A stretch of DNA of 16,171 bases from Actinomycetales bacterium (GCA_017849335.1 JAFIHP010000267.1:1-16171); one strand, 5' to 3'. Positions 6,711 to 14,083 are shown, counted from the stretch's first letter. Numbers and translations are program-made. Notes: generated by a model not told the origin, from the sequence alone.

Positions 6711-7393
6711 GGATCGCGCACGTCGACCGGCGCGACACGGTCCGGCTCGTGGACAGTCGCTACGACTCCGGTACAGGGTCCGGGTCCGAGGCATCGCACG
6801 CGCTGGCCGCGCTCGCCGACGACACGGGCCGGCTGGCCGACCTCGTCGACCTGACCGGCCTGACCAGCTCGCGTGAGAGAGCCGAGCAGGGTGACAGCCC
6901 GTACTTCGGCCGCAACCTCCTCGTCTCGGGCGTCCCCCTGGCCGCGGTCGTCAACGCGGCGTTCACCTATCCCGCGGGATCGGGTGCCGGCGGCGGGCGG
7001 TTCAACGACGAGCGGGTCGGCGCGTGGTACGCCGGCCACGATCTCGCCACGGCGCGCGCGGAGGTGGAGCACCATCGCCGGCGCTTCCTGGCCGACGCGC
7101 GCATCGTCGAGGCGACGTTGTCGTTCACCGCCTACCTGTCGGACCTGACGGCCGATGCGGCCGTGCTGTCGGCGAGGGCGGACCGCCGTCTGCTGGATCC
7201 CCAGTCCTACGCGCAGTCCCAGGCATTCGCGCGGCAGTGCCTGGACGCGGGCATCGGTGCCGTCGACTACCCGTCGGTCCGCGCTCCGGCGGGGCGGTGT
7301 GTCGCCATCCTGCTGCCGAGCCTGGTCCAGCGGGTCCGCCGGGGCCGAACCCGGTCGGCGTCGTGGGCCGGCGGACGGTTCACCTGGGCCTGA
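6707..7393 (+). CDS. RES-domain toxin (probable NAD+-degrading, MbcT-like)
   Basis: A 228-residue protein beginning at the GTG that overlaps the antitoxin stop. The RES core runs from about 65 to 210. Candidate catalytic residues are Arg98 in GGGRFN, Tyr108 in WYAGHD, Glu119 in ARAEVEHH, and Ser190 in DYPSVR. The spacings Arg-10-Tyr-11-Glu reproduce those recalled for characterised RES toxins (Arg31, Tyr41, Glu52 in the P. putida protein). Members such as mycobacterial MbcT destroy NAD+ and kill or arrest the cell unless bound by their antitoxin. An N-terminal extension of about 65 residues and a basic tail (RVRRGRTRSAS) are additions to the compact core. Antitoxin-first order, overlapping genes and fold all fit a type II toxin-antitoxin pair. 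Confidence 0.9.
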   Translation: MRIAHVDRRDTVRLVDSRYDSGTGSGSEASHALAALADDTGRLADLVDLTGLTSSRERAEQGDSPYFGRNLLVSGVPLAAVVNAAFTYPAGSGAGGGRFNDERVGAWYAGHDLATARAEVEHHRRRFLADARIVEATLSFTAYLSDLTADAAVLSARADRRLLDPQSYAQSQAFARQCLDAGIGAVDYPSVRAPAGRCVAILLPSLVQRVRRGRTRSASWAGGRFTWA

Positions 7394-7394
7394 C

Positions 7395-7413
7395 GCCGGC
7401 ACCGGCCGCCGGC
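7395..7413. terminator. GC-rich hairpin between converging genes (weak terminator candidate)
   Basis: GCCGGC (7395-7400) and GCCGGC (7408-7413) can pair around a 7-base loop, immediately after the RES toxin stop and before the end of the convergent lipoprotein gene (7421). There is no T-run on either side, so intrinsic termination would be inefficient. It may act as a bidirectional stop or be a by-product of base composition. Confidence 0.3.
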
Positions 7414-7420
7414 CGACGGC

Positions 7421-7891
7421 TCAGTTCGTGTTGCAGGCGGCGAGCCAGATCGAGGCCGGCACCTGTGCGTCGTCGGGCCGGGACGCCGGGTCCGCGGTCG
7501 ACGGCGTGCCGCAGACCGCGGTCCGGTCCTTGGGGACCCAGAACTGGCCCTCCTGCTCGAAGACCAGCGTGATGGTGATGCCGGTGTCGGGGTCGGCCGT
7601 CGCGCTGGAGCTGGACACGTCGGCCCCGACGGCGGCCCACCCGTCACCGCACTGCAGGTCCGAGATCTGGTCGAGCTTCATCCCGGAGGAGTCGGCCGCC
7701 ACCGCGTCGGCGACGGGCTGGTTCAGGGCGGCGACATCGCACGTCGTCATCCCGCCGATGGGTGACGCGCTCGCGCTCGCGGACGCCGGCGCGGCGGACG
7801 TCGACGACGTCGCGTCGGACGAGGAGCAGGCGGCCAGGCCGAGAGCGCCGATGCTGGCCAGGAGGAGGATGGGAGCGGTGCGGCTGGTCAT
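7421..7891 (-). CDS. Small secreted lipoprotein, unknown function
   Basis: A 156-residue precursor beginning MTSRTAPILLLASIGALGLA, followed by the lipobox LAAC with lipid-accepting Cys22. Then come a Ser/Ala-rich linker (23-46) and a globular part (48-156). Four further cysteines (51, 81, 127, 153) could form two disulfides outside the cell. The CDVAALNQPV and LQCGDGWAAVGAD patches resemble small actinobacterial lipoproteins, but I do not recognise a named family. The ATG at 7891 is chosen because the signal peptide begins there; upstream codons encode unrelated arginine-rich sequence. The ribosome-binding site is weak. It is divergent from the ABC exporter with 122 bases between starts, so it may be co-regulated with the exporter or be an unrelated envelope protein. 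Confidence 0.85.
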   Translation of the reverse strand: MTSRTAPILLLASIGALGLAACSSSDATSSTSAAPASASASASPIGGMTTCDVAALNQPVADAVAADSSGMKLDQISDLQCGDGWAAVGADVSSSSATADPDTGITITLVFEQEGQFWVPKDRTAVCGTPSTADPASRPDDAQVPASIWLAACNTN

Positions 7892-8013
7892 GGCGGCAGC
7901 GTCCCACAGCGCGCCGGACCACGCGCGCCGGCCAGCGCCGATGCCGCCCACCGCATAGGGTGACGTGCGGCGTTCGCCGGACGTCTCGCGCACGCCGGAG
8001 GAGGCCTGGTCCC

Positions 8014-8784
8014 GTGACCCCACCCGCAACGACCCCATCCGCGACGACGGCAGCGGCGCGCGCCGTCGGCCTGACGAAGGTCTACGGCGACGGGGAGACA
8101 GCCGTCACCGCGCTCGACGACGTCACCGTCGAATTCGATCGCGGGCGCTTCACCGCGATCATGGGGCCCTCCGGATCCGGAAAGTCGACGTTGATGCACG
8201 TGTGCGCGGGTCTCGACACCGCGACTTCCGGATCCGTCCTCATCGGCGACGTCGACCTGACCACGCTGTCCGACAACGCGCTCACCCGGCTGCGGCGCGA
8301 TCGGGTCGGTTTCGTGTTCCAGGCCTTCAACCTGGTCCCGACGCTGTCGGCCCGCGAGAACATCACCCTGCCCATGGACATCGCCGGGCGAGAGGTCGAC
8401 CAGGCCTGGCTGGACACGGTCATCGACACGATCGGCCTGCGCGACCGCCTCCGAAACCGGCCGAACCAGCTGTCCGGCGGCCAGCAGCAGCGCGTCGCTG
8501 CGGCGCGGGCGCTGGCGAGCAAGCCCGAGATCGTGTTCGCCGACGAGCCGACCGGCAACCTGGACTCGCGCGCCGGCGCGGAGGTCCTCGGCTTCCTGCG
8601 GCACAGCGTCGACGCCTTCGGGCAGACCATCGTCATGGTCACGCACGACCCGACCGCGGCGTCGTACGCCGACCGGGTGCTGTTCCTCGCGGACGGGCGC
8701 ATCGTCGACACGATGGACGCCCCGACTGCCGAGGGCGTCCTCGATCGCATGAAGGGCTTCGACGGCAAGGGTCGGAGGTCCTAG
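8014..8784 (+). CDS. ABC transporter ATPase, MacB/LolD/FtsE type
   Basis: A 256-residue nucleotide-binding subunit. Walker A is GPSGSGKST (51-59), the Q-loop is Gln103, the signature is LSGGQQQR (153-160), Walker B ends in Asp177 with catalytic Glu178 (FADEP), and the switch histidine is His211 (VTHD). The AIMGPSGSGKSTLMH and FVFQAFNLVPTLSARENI blocks are typical of the MacB/LolD group, which powers FtsX-fold permeases in lipoprotein, peptide or antibiotic export. The GTG at 8014 has GGAGGAGG 9 bases upstream (7997-8004). The stop TAG (8782-8784) lies inside the duplicated target of the insertion sequence. Before insertion, the permease ATG would have begun 3 bases after this stop. GGAGG at 8774-8778, inside this gene, would have been the permease's ribosome-binding site. 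Confidence 0.95.
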   Translation: MTPPATTPSATTAAARAVGLTKVYGDGETAVTALDDVTVEFDRGRFTAIMGPSGSGKSTLMHVCAGLDTATSGSVLIGDVDLTTLSDNALTRLRRDRVGFVFQAFNLVPTLSARENITLPMDIAGREVDQAWLDTVIDTIGLRDRLRNRPNQLSGGQQQRVAAARALASKPEIVFADEPTGNLDSRAGAEVLGFLRHSVDAFGQTIVMVTHDPTAASYADRVLFLADGRIVDTMDAPTAEGVLDRMKGFDGKGRRS

Positions 8785-8786
8785 GC
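8779..8786 (+). repeat. Left target-site duplication of the insertion sequence (TCCTAGGC)
   Basis: TCCTAGGC at 8779-8786 is repeated exactly at 9933-9940, directly abutting both ends of the element. It contains the ATPase stop codon TAG and a CCTAGG palindrome. Confidence 0.93.
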
Positions 8787-8812
8787 CTTGCGGATCACGG
8801 GTTGAGGTGACA
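8787..8812 (+). repeat. Left terminal inverted repeat
   Basis: 26 bases that match the reverse complement of 9907-9932, with differences only at the 17th and 19th positions. The inner end reads GGTGACA. Confidence 0.9.
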
Positions 8813-8844
8813 CCGCCTGCGTGAGCGTGGGCCACGAGTGGGAA

Positions 8845-8870
8845 TCTCTGGATTGCTGAAGATCTAGAGA
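8845..8870 (+). promoter_or_regulatory. Hairpin abutting the transposase ribosome-binding site
   Basis: TCTCTGGAT (8845-8853) can pair with ATCTAGAGA (8862-8870) as a 9-bp stem with one G-U pair and an 8-base loop. The stem ends on the first base of AAGGAG (8870-8875), which precedes the transposase GTG by 7 bases. In several other insertion sequences (IS10 and IS50 are the classic cases), structures here stop read-through mRNA from making transposase. A similar role is inferred. Confidence 0.5.
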
Positions 8871-8882
8871 AGGAGTCCGCTC

Positions 8883-9875
8883 GTGACCCACGAGGACATT
8901 GTGTACGACCGTCGTGTCCGCTTGATCGAGTACGCCGCGAAGTGCGGGAACGTGACCCACGCCTGCCAGGTGTTCGGGGTCTCGCGCAAGACCTACTACG
9001 AGTGGCTGAAGGCCGCCTCGGCGTACGGGACCAGCGCTCTGCTGCCCAAGGGCCGGCGGGTCCCGCATCAGCCGAACGCGATGAGTCCGGAGGAGATCTC
9101 CGCGATCCTGGCCGAGGCCGTCGCCCGGCCCACGCTGGGACCCAGGAGCCTGCTGCGACACCTCGCGGACCGCGGCATCCACCGCTCCGCCTCCGGCGTG
9201 GCCAAGGTGCTGCGCCGACACCGGCTGGGGACCGCGAGGCAGCGCGTCGCCGCGCTGGCGTCGCTGACCGCCGCGGACGCCGGACAGGTCACCGACGCGG
9301 CCCTGGAGGGCCCGTTCGGGTTCTGCCTGTTCGCCACCCACCCCGGGCAGGTCGTGTCCTTGGACACGTTCTACGTGGGACGGTTGAAGGGCGTGGGGGC
9401 GGTCTGGCAGCTGACCGCGGTCGACGTCGCGACCCGCACCGCGGTTGTCCAGCTGGTCGTCGGGGACAAGACCGCCGCGGTCGCCGCAGGGTTCCTGGAC
9501 CACCTGAAGAAGGCGCTGCGCCGGCTGGGCATCACCCTGACCGGAATCCTCAGTGACAATGGGCCGGAGTTCACCGGGAAGGACTTCGCGACGAAGGTCA
9601 CCGCGATGGGCCTGGTCCATCACCGGATCCCGCCGAGGTCGCCGAACCACAACGCGGTCTGCGAACGCTTCCACGGGACGGTGCTGAGCGAGTTCTTCCG
9701 CCCGCACTTCCACCGCGGACGCGTCGACGACGTCGCCCTGCTCGAGAAGTCGCTGCAGGCCTGGACCGTCGACTACAACGAGCGCCGCCCGAACAACGGG
9801 AACTACATGCGCGGACGCACCCCACTGCAGGTCAAGCGCGAACTCGCCAACCGCCTGCGCCAGACTGCCGCCTGA
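8883..9875 (+). CDS. IS481-family (DDE, integrase-fold) transposase
   Basis: A 330-residue protein. The N-terminal helix-turn-helix (about 10-45; ACQVFGVSRKTYYEWLKAAS) is followed by a second DNA-binding helical region (68-118) and an integrase core (about 155-320). The catalytic triad is Asp161 (SLDTFYVG), Asp225 (SDNGPEF) and Glu261 (NAVCERFHG), with the classical 35 residues between the second Asp and Glu. The end, DYNERRPNNGNYMRGRTPLQ, is the usual rve-type tail. The GTG at 8883 has AAGGAG 7 bases upstream. The frame is intact, so the enzyme is probably active. IS3-family orfB is the alternative, but here the helix-turn-helix and catalytic domains are one uninterrupted frame. Confidence 0.93.
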   Translation: MTHEDIVYDRRVRLIEYAAKCGNVTHACQVFGVSRKTYYEWLKAASAYGTSALLPKGRRVPHQPNAMSPEEISAILAEAVARPTLGPRSLLRHLADRGIHRSASGVAKVLRRHRLGTARQRVAALASLTAADAGQVTDAALEGPFGFCLFATHPGQVVSLDTFYVGRLKGVGAVWQLTAVDVATRTAVVQLVVGDKTAAVAAGFLDHLKKALRRLGITLTGILSDNGPEFTGKDFATKVTAMGLVHHRIPPRSPNHNAVCERFHGTVLSEFFRPHFHRGRVDDVALLEKSLQAWTVDYNERRPNNGNYMRGRTPLQVKRELANRLRQTAA

Positions 9876-9906
9876 CAACCAACCCGAGCTGTCCGGAGAC
9901 GACCAC

Positions 9907-9932
9907 TGTCACCCCGACCCGTGATCCGCAAG
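9907..9932 (-). repeat. Right terminal inverted repeat
   Basis: Inverted partner of 8787-8812 (24 of 26 matching), ending CCGCAAG at 9932 immediately before the second target copy. Confidence 0.9.
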
Positions 9933-9940
9933 TCCTAGGC
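9933..9940 (+). repeat. Right target-site duplication (TCCTAGGC)
   Basis: Exact copy of 8779-8786. It is followed by G and then the permease ATG at 9942, and its TAG is in frame just upstream, so the permease cannot start further upstream. Confidence 0.93.
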
Positions 9941-9941
9941 G

Positions 9942-12476
9942 ATGCTGCGCACCGCCTGGCGCAGCCTGCTGCACCACAGCCTGCGGCTCGCCCTCTCGGC
10001 ACTGGCCATCGTGCTCGGCGTCGGCTTCGTCGTCGGAACGCTCATCTTCACCGACACCCTCAACAACACGTTCTCGAGCCTGTTCGAGGACACCACGTCC
10101 GACGTCGTCGTGACTCCCGCGCAGACGATCGGCGACAGCCAGCAGGTGGGCAGCGTTGCGACCTTGCCGGCATCCACGCTCGTCACCGTGCGCTCGGTGG
10201 CCGGCGTCGCCAAGGCGACCGGGGTGGTGCTCGTCGACGGGATCACGATCATCGGGTCCGACGGCACGACGCTCGGAACGCAAGGCGCCCCGCACTTCGG
10301 CAGCAACTGGGAGGCGGACGAGGCCCTCACGCCGTTCCGCCTGACCGAGGGCAGCGGCCCCACGTCCGACGCCGACGTCGCGCTCGACTCGGTGGCCGCG
10401 CAGAAGGGCGGCTACTCCGTCGGTGACGACGTGAAGCTCGTCGGCCCGGACGGCCCGTTCACGGCGACGCTCGCCGGGATCTTCCGCTACGGGACATCCG
10501 GCAACCTGGCGGGGGCGACCATCGCCGCGTTCGACACGGCGCGCGCCCAGCAGCTCCTCCTCGGCGGGTCGGACTCCTTCACCGAGATCGACGCGCTCGC
10601 GGCCGACGGAGTGACGCAGGCCGCCCTCGCCACGGCCGTGCGCGCCGCGCTCGACGACACGGTCGTCGTCAAGACCGGCCAGCAGGCAGCGGACGAGGCG
10701 GCGGCTGCCATCTCGGAGGGCCTGGCCTTCATCAACGTGTTCCTGCTCGTGTTCGCCGGCATCGCGCTGTTCGTCGGAACGTTCATCATCCTCAACACGT
10801 TCTCGATGCTCGTCGCGCAACGGTCGCGAGAGCTGGCGCTGCTGCGGGCGATCGGCGCGACCCGGGGGCAGGTCACGCGCTCCCTCGTTGTCGAGTCGGC
10901 GCTCGTCGGGCTCGTGGGCTCCGTCCTGGGAATCGGGCTCGGCGTGGCGGTGGCCTACGGACTGCAGGCGCTGTTCGGGGCGATCGGCGCCGAGATCCCG
11001 ACGAACGGGCTCGTCGTCGCGCCGCGCACGGTCCTGGTCGGCCTGGTGGTCGGTGTCGTCGCGACCGTCGTGGCCGCGCTGGCGCCGGCGCTTCGCGCTT
11101 CGCGCATCTCGCCGATGGCGGCGCTGCGCGACGACGCGAGCCTGCCGGCGCGCTCACTGCGGTGGCGCGCCGTGGCTGGCGCGGTTCTCCTCGTCGCCGG
11201 CATCGCCGGGATGGTTGCGGGGGCAGCCAAGGGTGGGTCCGACGGGACCCCGCTGGTCGGCCTCGGCGTGCTCGCCGCACTCGTCGGGGCGATCGTCGTC
11301 AGTCCGGCGATCGCGCGTCCGCTCGTGCGGACACTGGGGTTCGCGTTCCCTCGGCTGTTCGGGACCGTGGGCCGGCTCGCGGTCGAGAACGCCGAGCGAC
11401 AGCCCCGGCGGACCGCGGCGACGGCCTCGGCCCTGATGATCGGGCTCGCGCTCGTCTCGGCCCTGACGATCTTCGCGATGTCGGCGAAGGCGTCGATCAA
11501 CGCGGTGATTGATCGGGTCATCGGTGCGGAGTTCATCGTCAGCAACACCTCACCGCGGACCCCGATCGCTCCGACGACGGCGGCGGAGCTCGCGGCCGTG
11601 CCGGGTGTCGCGGCGGTCTCGCCGGTCGCGGCCATTCCGGTGCAGGTCGGCGCCGCCCTCACCGCGGTGATCGCCGTCGATCCGGCGACCTTCGGGCAGA
11701 TGATCAACCTGACGCTGGACTCCGGCTCGCTCGCCGACCTCGGAACGGACGGCGTGGCGATCGATGCGGCGACGGCCCAGTCGTCGGGCCTGGCGCTCGG
11801 CGACCCCGTCACGATCCGCTTCGTCGACGCGGAGCAGGTCTTCCGCGTCGCCGCGGTGTACGCCTCGGCGGGGGAGTTCAGCGGATATGTCGTGTCCCGC
11901 GCCGCGATCGCGTCGCATGGCTCCGACCCGCCGGACCGGCTCGTCTACGTCAAGGCCGAACCGGGGGCCGACCTCGACACGGTGCAGGCCGCGCTGGAGA
12001 AGGCGGTTTCCGGCGACCCCACCGTCCAGGTGCAGAGCCAGGCCCAGTTCGCGGAGGAGATCACGTCGAACGTCGACCAGGTGCTCCTGATCATGGTGAT
12101 GCTGCTGAGCCTGGCCATCGTGATCGCGGTGCTGGGCATCGTCAACACCTTGGTGCTCTCGGTCGCCGAGCGGACGCGCGAGATCGGGATGCTGCGAGCG
12201 GTGGGAGCGCTACGACGGCAGGTGCGCACGATGATCGTGCTCGAAGCGTTCGTGATCGCGCTCTTCGGAGCGGTCGTCGGGCTCGCGCTCGGGGTCGGCT
12301 TCGCGGTGGCGCTCCAGCGGACCCTCGTCGACCAGGGCATCACCGTGCTCGACATCCCGTGGGTCGGGCTGCTCGCGTTCCTCGTGGTCGCGGGCCTGGT
12401 CGGCGTGCTCGCCGCCCTGTGGCCCGCCTTCCGCGCCGGTCGGCTGAACGTCCTGCGCGCCATCGCGACCGAGTAG
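9942..12476 (+). CDS. ABC transporter permease with two FtsX domains (MacB-like, about ten membrane helices)
   Basis: An 844-residue permease, partner of the ATPase at 8014-8784. An N-terminal helix (about 16-36) leads to a large extracytoplasmic MacB-type core (40-255). A first FtsX block follows (helices about 257-283, 316-340, 363-385) with QRSRELALLRAIGATRGQV in the coupling region. Further helices lie near 408-427, 437-458 and 494-513, then a second outside domain (515-710). The last FtsX block (716-740, 762-788, 807-832) has AERTREIGMLRAVGALRRQV. Actinobacterial exporters of this long form are common; their substrates are mostly unknown. The reading frame is intact, but the insertion sequence has separated the gene from its Shine-Dalgarno (now at 8774-8778), and I see no replacement before the ATG. 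Expression is probably reduced. Confidence 0.94.
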   Translation: MLRTAWRSLLHHSLRLALSALAIVLGVGFVVGTLIFTDTLNNTFSSLFEDTTSDVVVTPAQTIGDSQQVGSVATLPASTLVTVRSVAGVAKATGVVLVDGITIIGSDGTTLGTQGAPHFGSNWEADEALTPFRLTEGSGPTSDADVALDSVAAQKGGYSVGDDVKLVGPDGPFTATLAGIFRYGTSGNLAGATIAAFDTARAQQLLLGGSDSFTEIDALAADGVTQAALATAVRAALDDTVVVKTGQQAADEAAAAISEGLAFINVFLLVFAGIALFVGTFIILNTFSMLVAQRSRELALLRAIGATRGQVTRSLVVESALVGLVGSVLGIGLGVAVAYGLQALFGAIGAEIPTNGLVVAPRTVLVGLVVGVVATVVAALAPALRASRISPMAALRDDASLPARSLRWRAVAGAVLLVAGIAGMVAGAAKGGSDGTPLVGLGVLAALVGAIVVSPAIARPLVRTLGFAFPRLFGTVGRLAVENAERQPRRTAATASALMIGLALVSALTIFAMSAKASINAVIDRVIGAEFIVSNTSPRTPIAPTTAAELAAVPGVAAVSPVAAIPVQVGAALTAVIAVDPATFGQMINLTLDSGSLADLGTDGVAIDAATAQSSGLALGDPVTIRFVDAEQVFRVAAVYASAGEFSGYVVSRAAIASHGSDPPDRLVYVKAEPGADLDTVQAALEKAVSGDPTVQVQSQAQFAEEITSNVDQVLLIMVMLLSLAIVIAVLGIVNTLVLSVAERTREIGMLRAVGALRRQVRTMIVLEAFVIALFGAVVGLALGVGFAVALQRTLVDQGITVLDIPWVGLLAFLVVAGLVGVLAALWPAFRAGRLNVLRAIATE

Positions 12477-12507
12477 GGCGCCGGTCGCCGTAGGCCGGGC
12501 AGGTGGT

Positions 12508-12687
12508 TCAGGCGGCGACGGAGCCGGTGGGCATGCAGCTCCAGCAGAGCCCGCTCTCGTCGGTGCGAAGGATCGGGCCGTGGCACACCGGGCACGCGTC
12601 GTGCTCGGACAGGCCCATGGGCTCGCGGCGCTCGTCGTCAGCGACCAGCCGGAGCACGGTGGATACGGACATCTCGGTGGTGTTCAT
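12508..12687 (-). CDS. Small zinc-ribbon protein (59 residues)
   Basis: Sixty codons from ATG at 12687 to TGA at 12508 encode a short acidic N-terminal helix-like part (1-30) and a zinc-ribbon-like C-terminus. The latter has CPVC (Cys32, Cys35), twelve residues, then CWSC (Cys48, Cys51), a four-cysteine arrangement suited to one zinc ion. AGGAAG (12703-12698) lies 10 bases before the ATG. The order of charged residues, two CxxC knuckles and high GC at third positions support a real gene. Its function is unknown; such stand-alone ribbons may bind nucleic acid or a protein partner. It converges on the permease gene, with 31 bases between stops. A leader ORF ending in ATGA with this start is possible. 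Confidence 0.75.
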   Translation of the reverse strand: MNTTEMSVSTVLRLVADDERREPMGLSEHDACPVCHGPILRTDESGLCWSCMPTGSVAA

Positions 12688-12812
12688 TGCGGTGCTTCTT
12701 CCTGCGCGAGCCTGACGCTCGCTCTGCTTTCGGGGGGCTCGACGCTCACCGTCTGTTCGGGAGCGAGGTGCTGAGCCGCGTTTTCGGTATGGCGCGCCTC
12801 GGTGACGCGCAC
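12684..12812 (-). CDS. Possible 42-residue leader ORF coupled to the zinc-ribbon gene
   Basis: On the minus strand, GTG at 12812 opens a 42-residue frame (beginning VRVTEARHTENAAQHLAPEQ) that ends in TGA overlapping the zinc-ribbon ATG as ATGA. The candidate promoter at 12846-12817 ends 4 bases before this GTG, which would make it leaderless, although that spacing is short. Against it, about a quarter of its codons end in A or T, more than in neighbouring genes, and the product resembles nothing I recognise. It could equally be an untranslated leader. Confidence 0.25.
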   Translation of the reverse strand: MRVTEARHTENAAQHLAPEQTVSVEPPESRASVRLAQEEAPQ

Positions 12813-12816
12813 AAGC

Positions 12817-12846
12817 ACGGTAGCACGGGCTCGCAGGGAAGACGAA
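12817..12846 (-). promoter_or_regulatory. Candidate promoter for the zinc-ribbon gene
   Basis: On the minus strand, TTCGTC (12846-12841), an 18-base spacer and TACCGT (12822-12817) resemble -35 and -10 elements. A TG just upstream of the -10 (TGCTACCGT) makes an extended -10. Transcription would begin near 12812-12810, giving a leader of about 125 bases. The remaining gap to 12967 shows no other clear feature except the ribosome-binding site GGAGGGG (12957-12963) of the next plus-strand gene. Confidence 0.4.
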
Positions 12847-12967
12847 ATGACCGTTCCGGAGCCGGATATCACCACCCTGATTGGGCCTCGATCACGCGAC
12901 ACTGATGGGGCCGGACCAGCGTCCGGAGCGTCGTGGTGTCAGACGTCGATGAGTCGGAGGGGTCCAG

Positions 12968-14083
12968 ATGAGGCGGTGGAAGCCCATCGGTGCGGCGGTC
13001 GCCGTGCTCGCCGTCGCGGGCGCACTCGTCGTCGGCGTGCTGCATGGACCCGGAACCCCCGTCGCCGGACCGGCACCGACGGTGTCCGTCTCCGTCCCGC
13101 CGCAGGCAGGCACCGTGGCGGGGGCCTCCCTGGTCTTCGCGACCTTCAACGTCTGCAAGGTCTCGTGCGATGCGCCCGCGCCGTCGTGGGACGTCCGTCG
13201 CACTCGCGTGGCCCGCGTCATCACGACGTCGGGGGCCGACGTCATCGGCCTGCAGGAGGTGACGTTCAACCCGACGTCCACCGCGAAGACCCAGTTCCTC
13301 GACGTGCAGAACCTCATCGCGCCGGCCGGCTACGTCGCGCCCACCATGCCGGCGGCGGCGGACCAGTGCCGGTGGACGGCCGCGAACCCGCACCCGTGCG
13401 ACAACACGACAGGCATCGTGTTCAACAGCCGGACCGTCAGTCAGGTCACGACTCCGAACGGGACCGCGTCCGCCGGGACGCTTCCGTCCAGCGGCGTCGT
13501 CGGCGGGCTCGACAGCGAGTCGGCTGTCCGCAAGATCTCGTGGGCATACCTGCAGGGTGCCGCGGGAACAGGCCCCTTCCTCGTGGTGTCCGTGCACACC
13601 GACAACTCCCAGGATCCCGCGGCCGAGGCCAGTCGGATCGTGCTGGGCCAGGCACTGGGCCCGTGGGCGGACGCCTGGAACGCGGCGCACGGCTTCCCGG
13701 GCGTGCCGACCCTGATGCTCGGCGACCTGAACTCGTACAAGAAGCGGCAGCCCAACGGCATGCAGCAGGTCATGGTCGACAACGGCTGGCTCGACACGGC
13801 ATCGGCTCCGCAGAAGCGCAACGTCCAGTACTCGACGATCAACCACAACCCGAAGCTCCCGGCGGACCAGCAGGGATTCCCCAAGGCCCCGTACATCTTC
13901 CGGACCTCGAAGAACAATCCGGTGCTGGACGCGACGCGGATCGACTACGTCATGGCCCGGGGCGCCGGTCTGTCGGCTGCCGACTACGAGGTCGTCATCC
14001 ACCTGCTCCCGGACGGCAGCTTCGACCCCGAGTACCAGGCCTCCGACCACCAGATGGTCCGCTCGACGATCACGTTCCCCTGA
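12968..14083 (+). CDS. Secreted or membrane-anchored endonuclease/exonuclease/phosphatase (DNase I-like) protein
   Basis: A 371-residue protein. A basic start (MRRWK) and one hydrophobic segment (7-26) form a signal anchor or signal peptide, followed by a Pro/Val-rich linker (27-50). The EEP fold runs from about 54 to the end. Expected active-site residues are Asn61 (FATFNVCK), Glu97 (IGLQEV), His210 (VVSVHTDN), Asp253 and Asn255 (LMLGDLNSY), Asp326 (RIDYVM), and Asp360-His361 (ASDHQMV). The set is complete, so metal-dependent phosphodiester or phosphomonoester hydrolysis outside the membrane is likely; DNA, lipid headgroups or nucleotides are all possible substrates. Cysteines at 134 and 144 may pair. 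The ATG at 12968 has GGAGGGG a few bases upstream. The next gene begins 48 bases downstream. Confidence 0.92.
   Translation: MRRWKPIGAAVAVLAVAGALVVGVLHGPGTPVAGPAPTVSVSVPPQAGTVAGASLVFATFNVCKVSCDAPAPSWDVRRTRVARVITTSGADVIGLQEVTFNPTSTAKTQFLDVQNLIAPAGYVAPTMPAAADQCRWTAANPHPCDNTTGIVFNSRTVSQVTTPNGTASAGTLPSSGVVGGLDSESAVRKISWAYLQGAAGTGPFLVVSVHTDNSQDPAAEASRIVLGQALGPWADAWNAAHGFPGVPTLMLGDLNSYKKRQPNGMQQVMVDNGWLDTASAPQKRNVQYSTINHNPKLPADQQGFPKAPYIFRTSKNNPVLDATRIDYVMARGAGLSAADYEVVIHLLPDGSFDPEYQASDHQMVRSTITFP

Larger units (their letters stand above)
8787..9932 (+). mobile_element. Complete IS481-like insertion sequence (1146 bp) inside an ABC exporter operon
   Basis: The element is bounded by 26-bp terminal inverted repeats (8787-8812 and 9907-9932; 24 of 26 positions agree; both begin CTTGCGGATCACGGGT read inward) and flanked by an exact 8-bp direct repeat. 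It carries a single transposase gene in the same direction as the disrupted operon. Length, one unshifted DDE transposase and long ends fit IS481 better than IS3, whose members usually use a frameshift. No named IS is claimed. Perfect target repeats and an intact transposase point to a recent insertion. Confidence 0.93.

Noticed and set aside
9901..9941. An outward promoter at the right IS end driving the permease
   Set aside because: I could not find a convincing -35/-10 pair between the transposase stop and the permease ATG.
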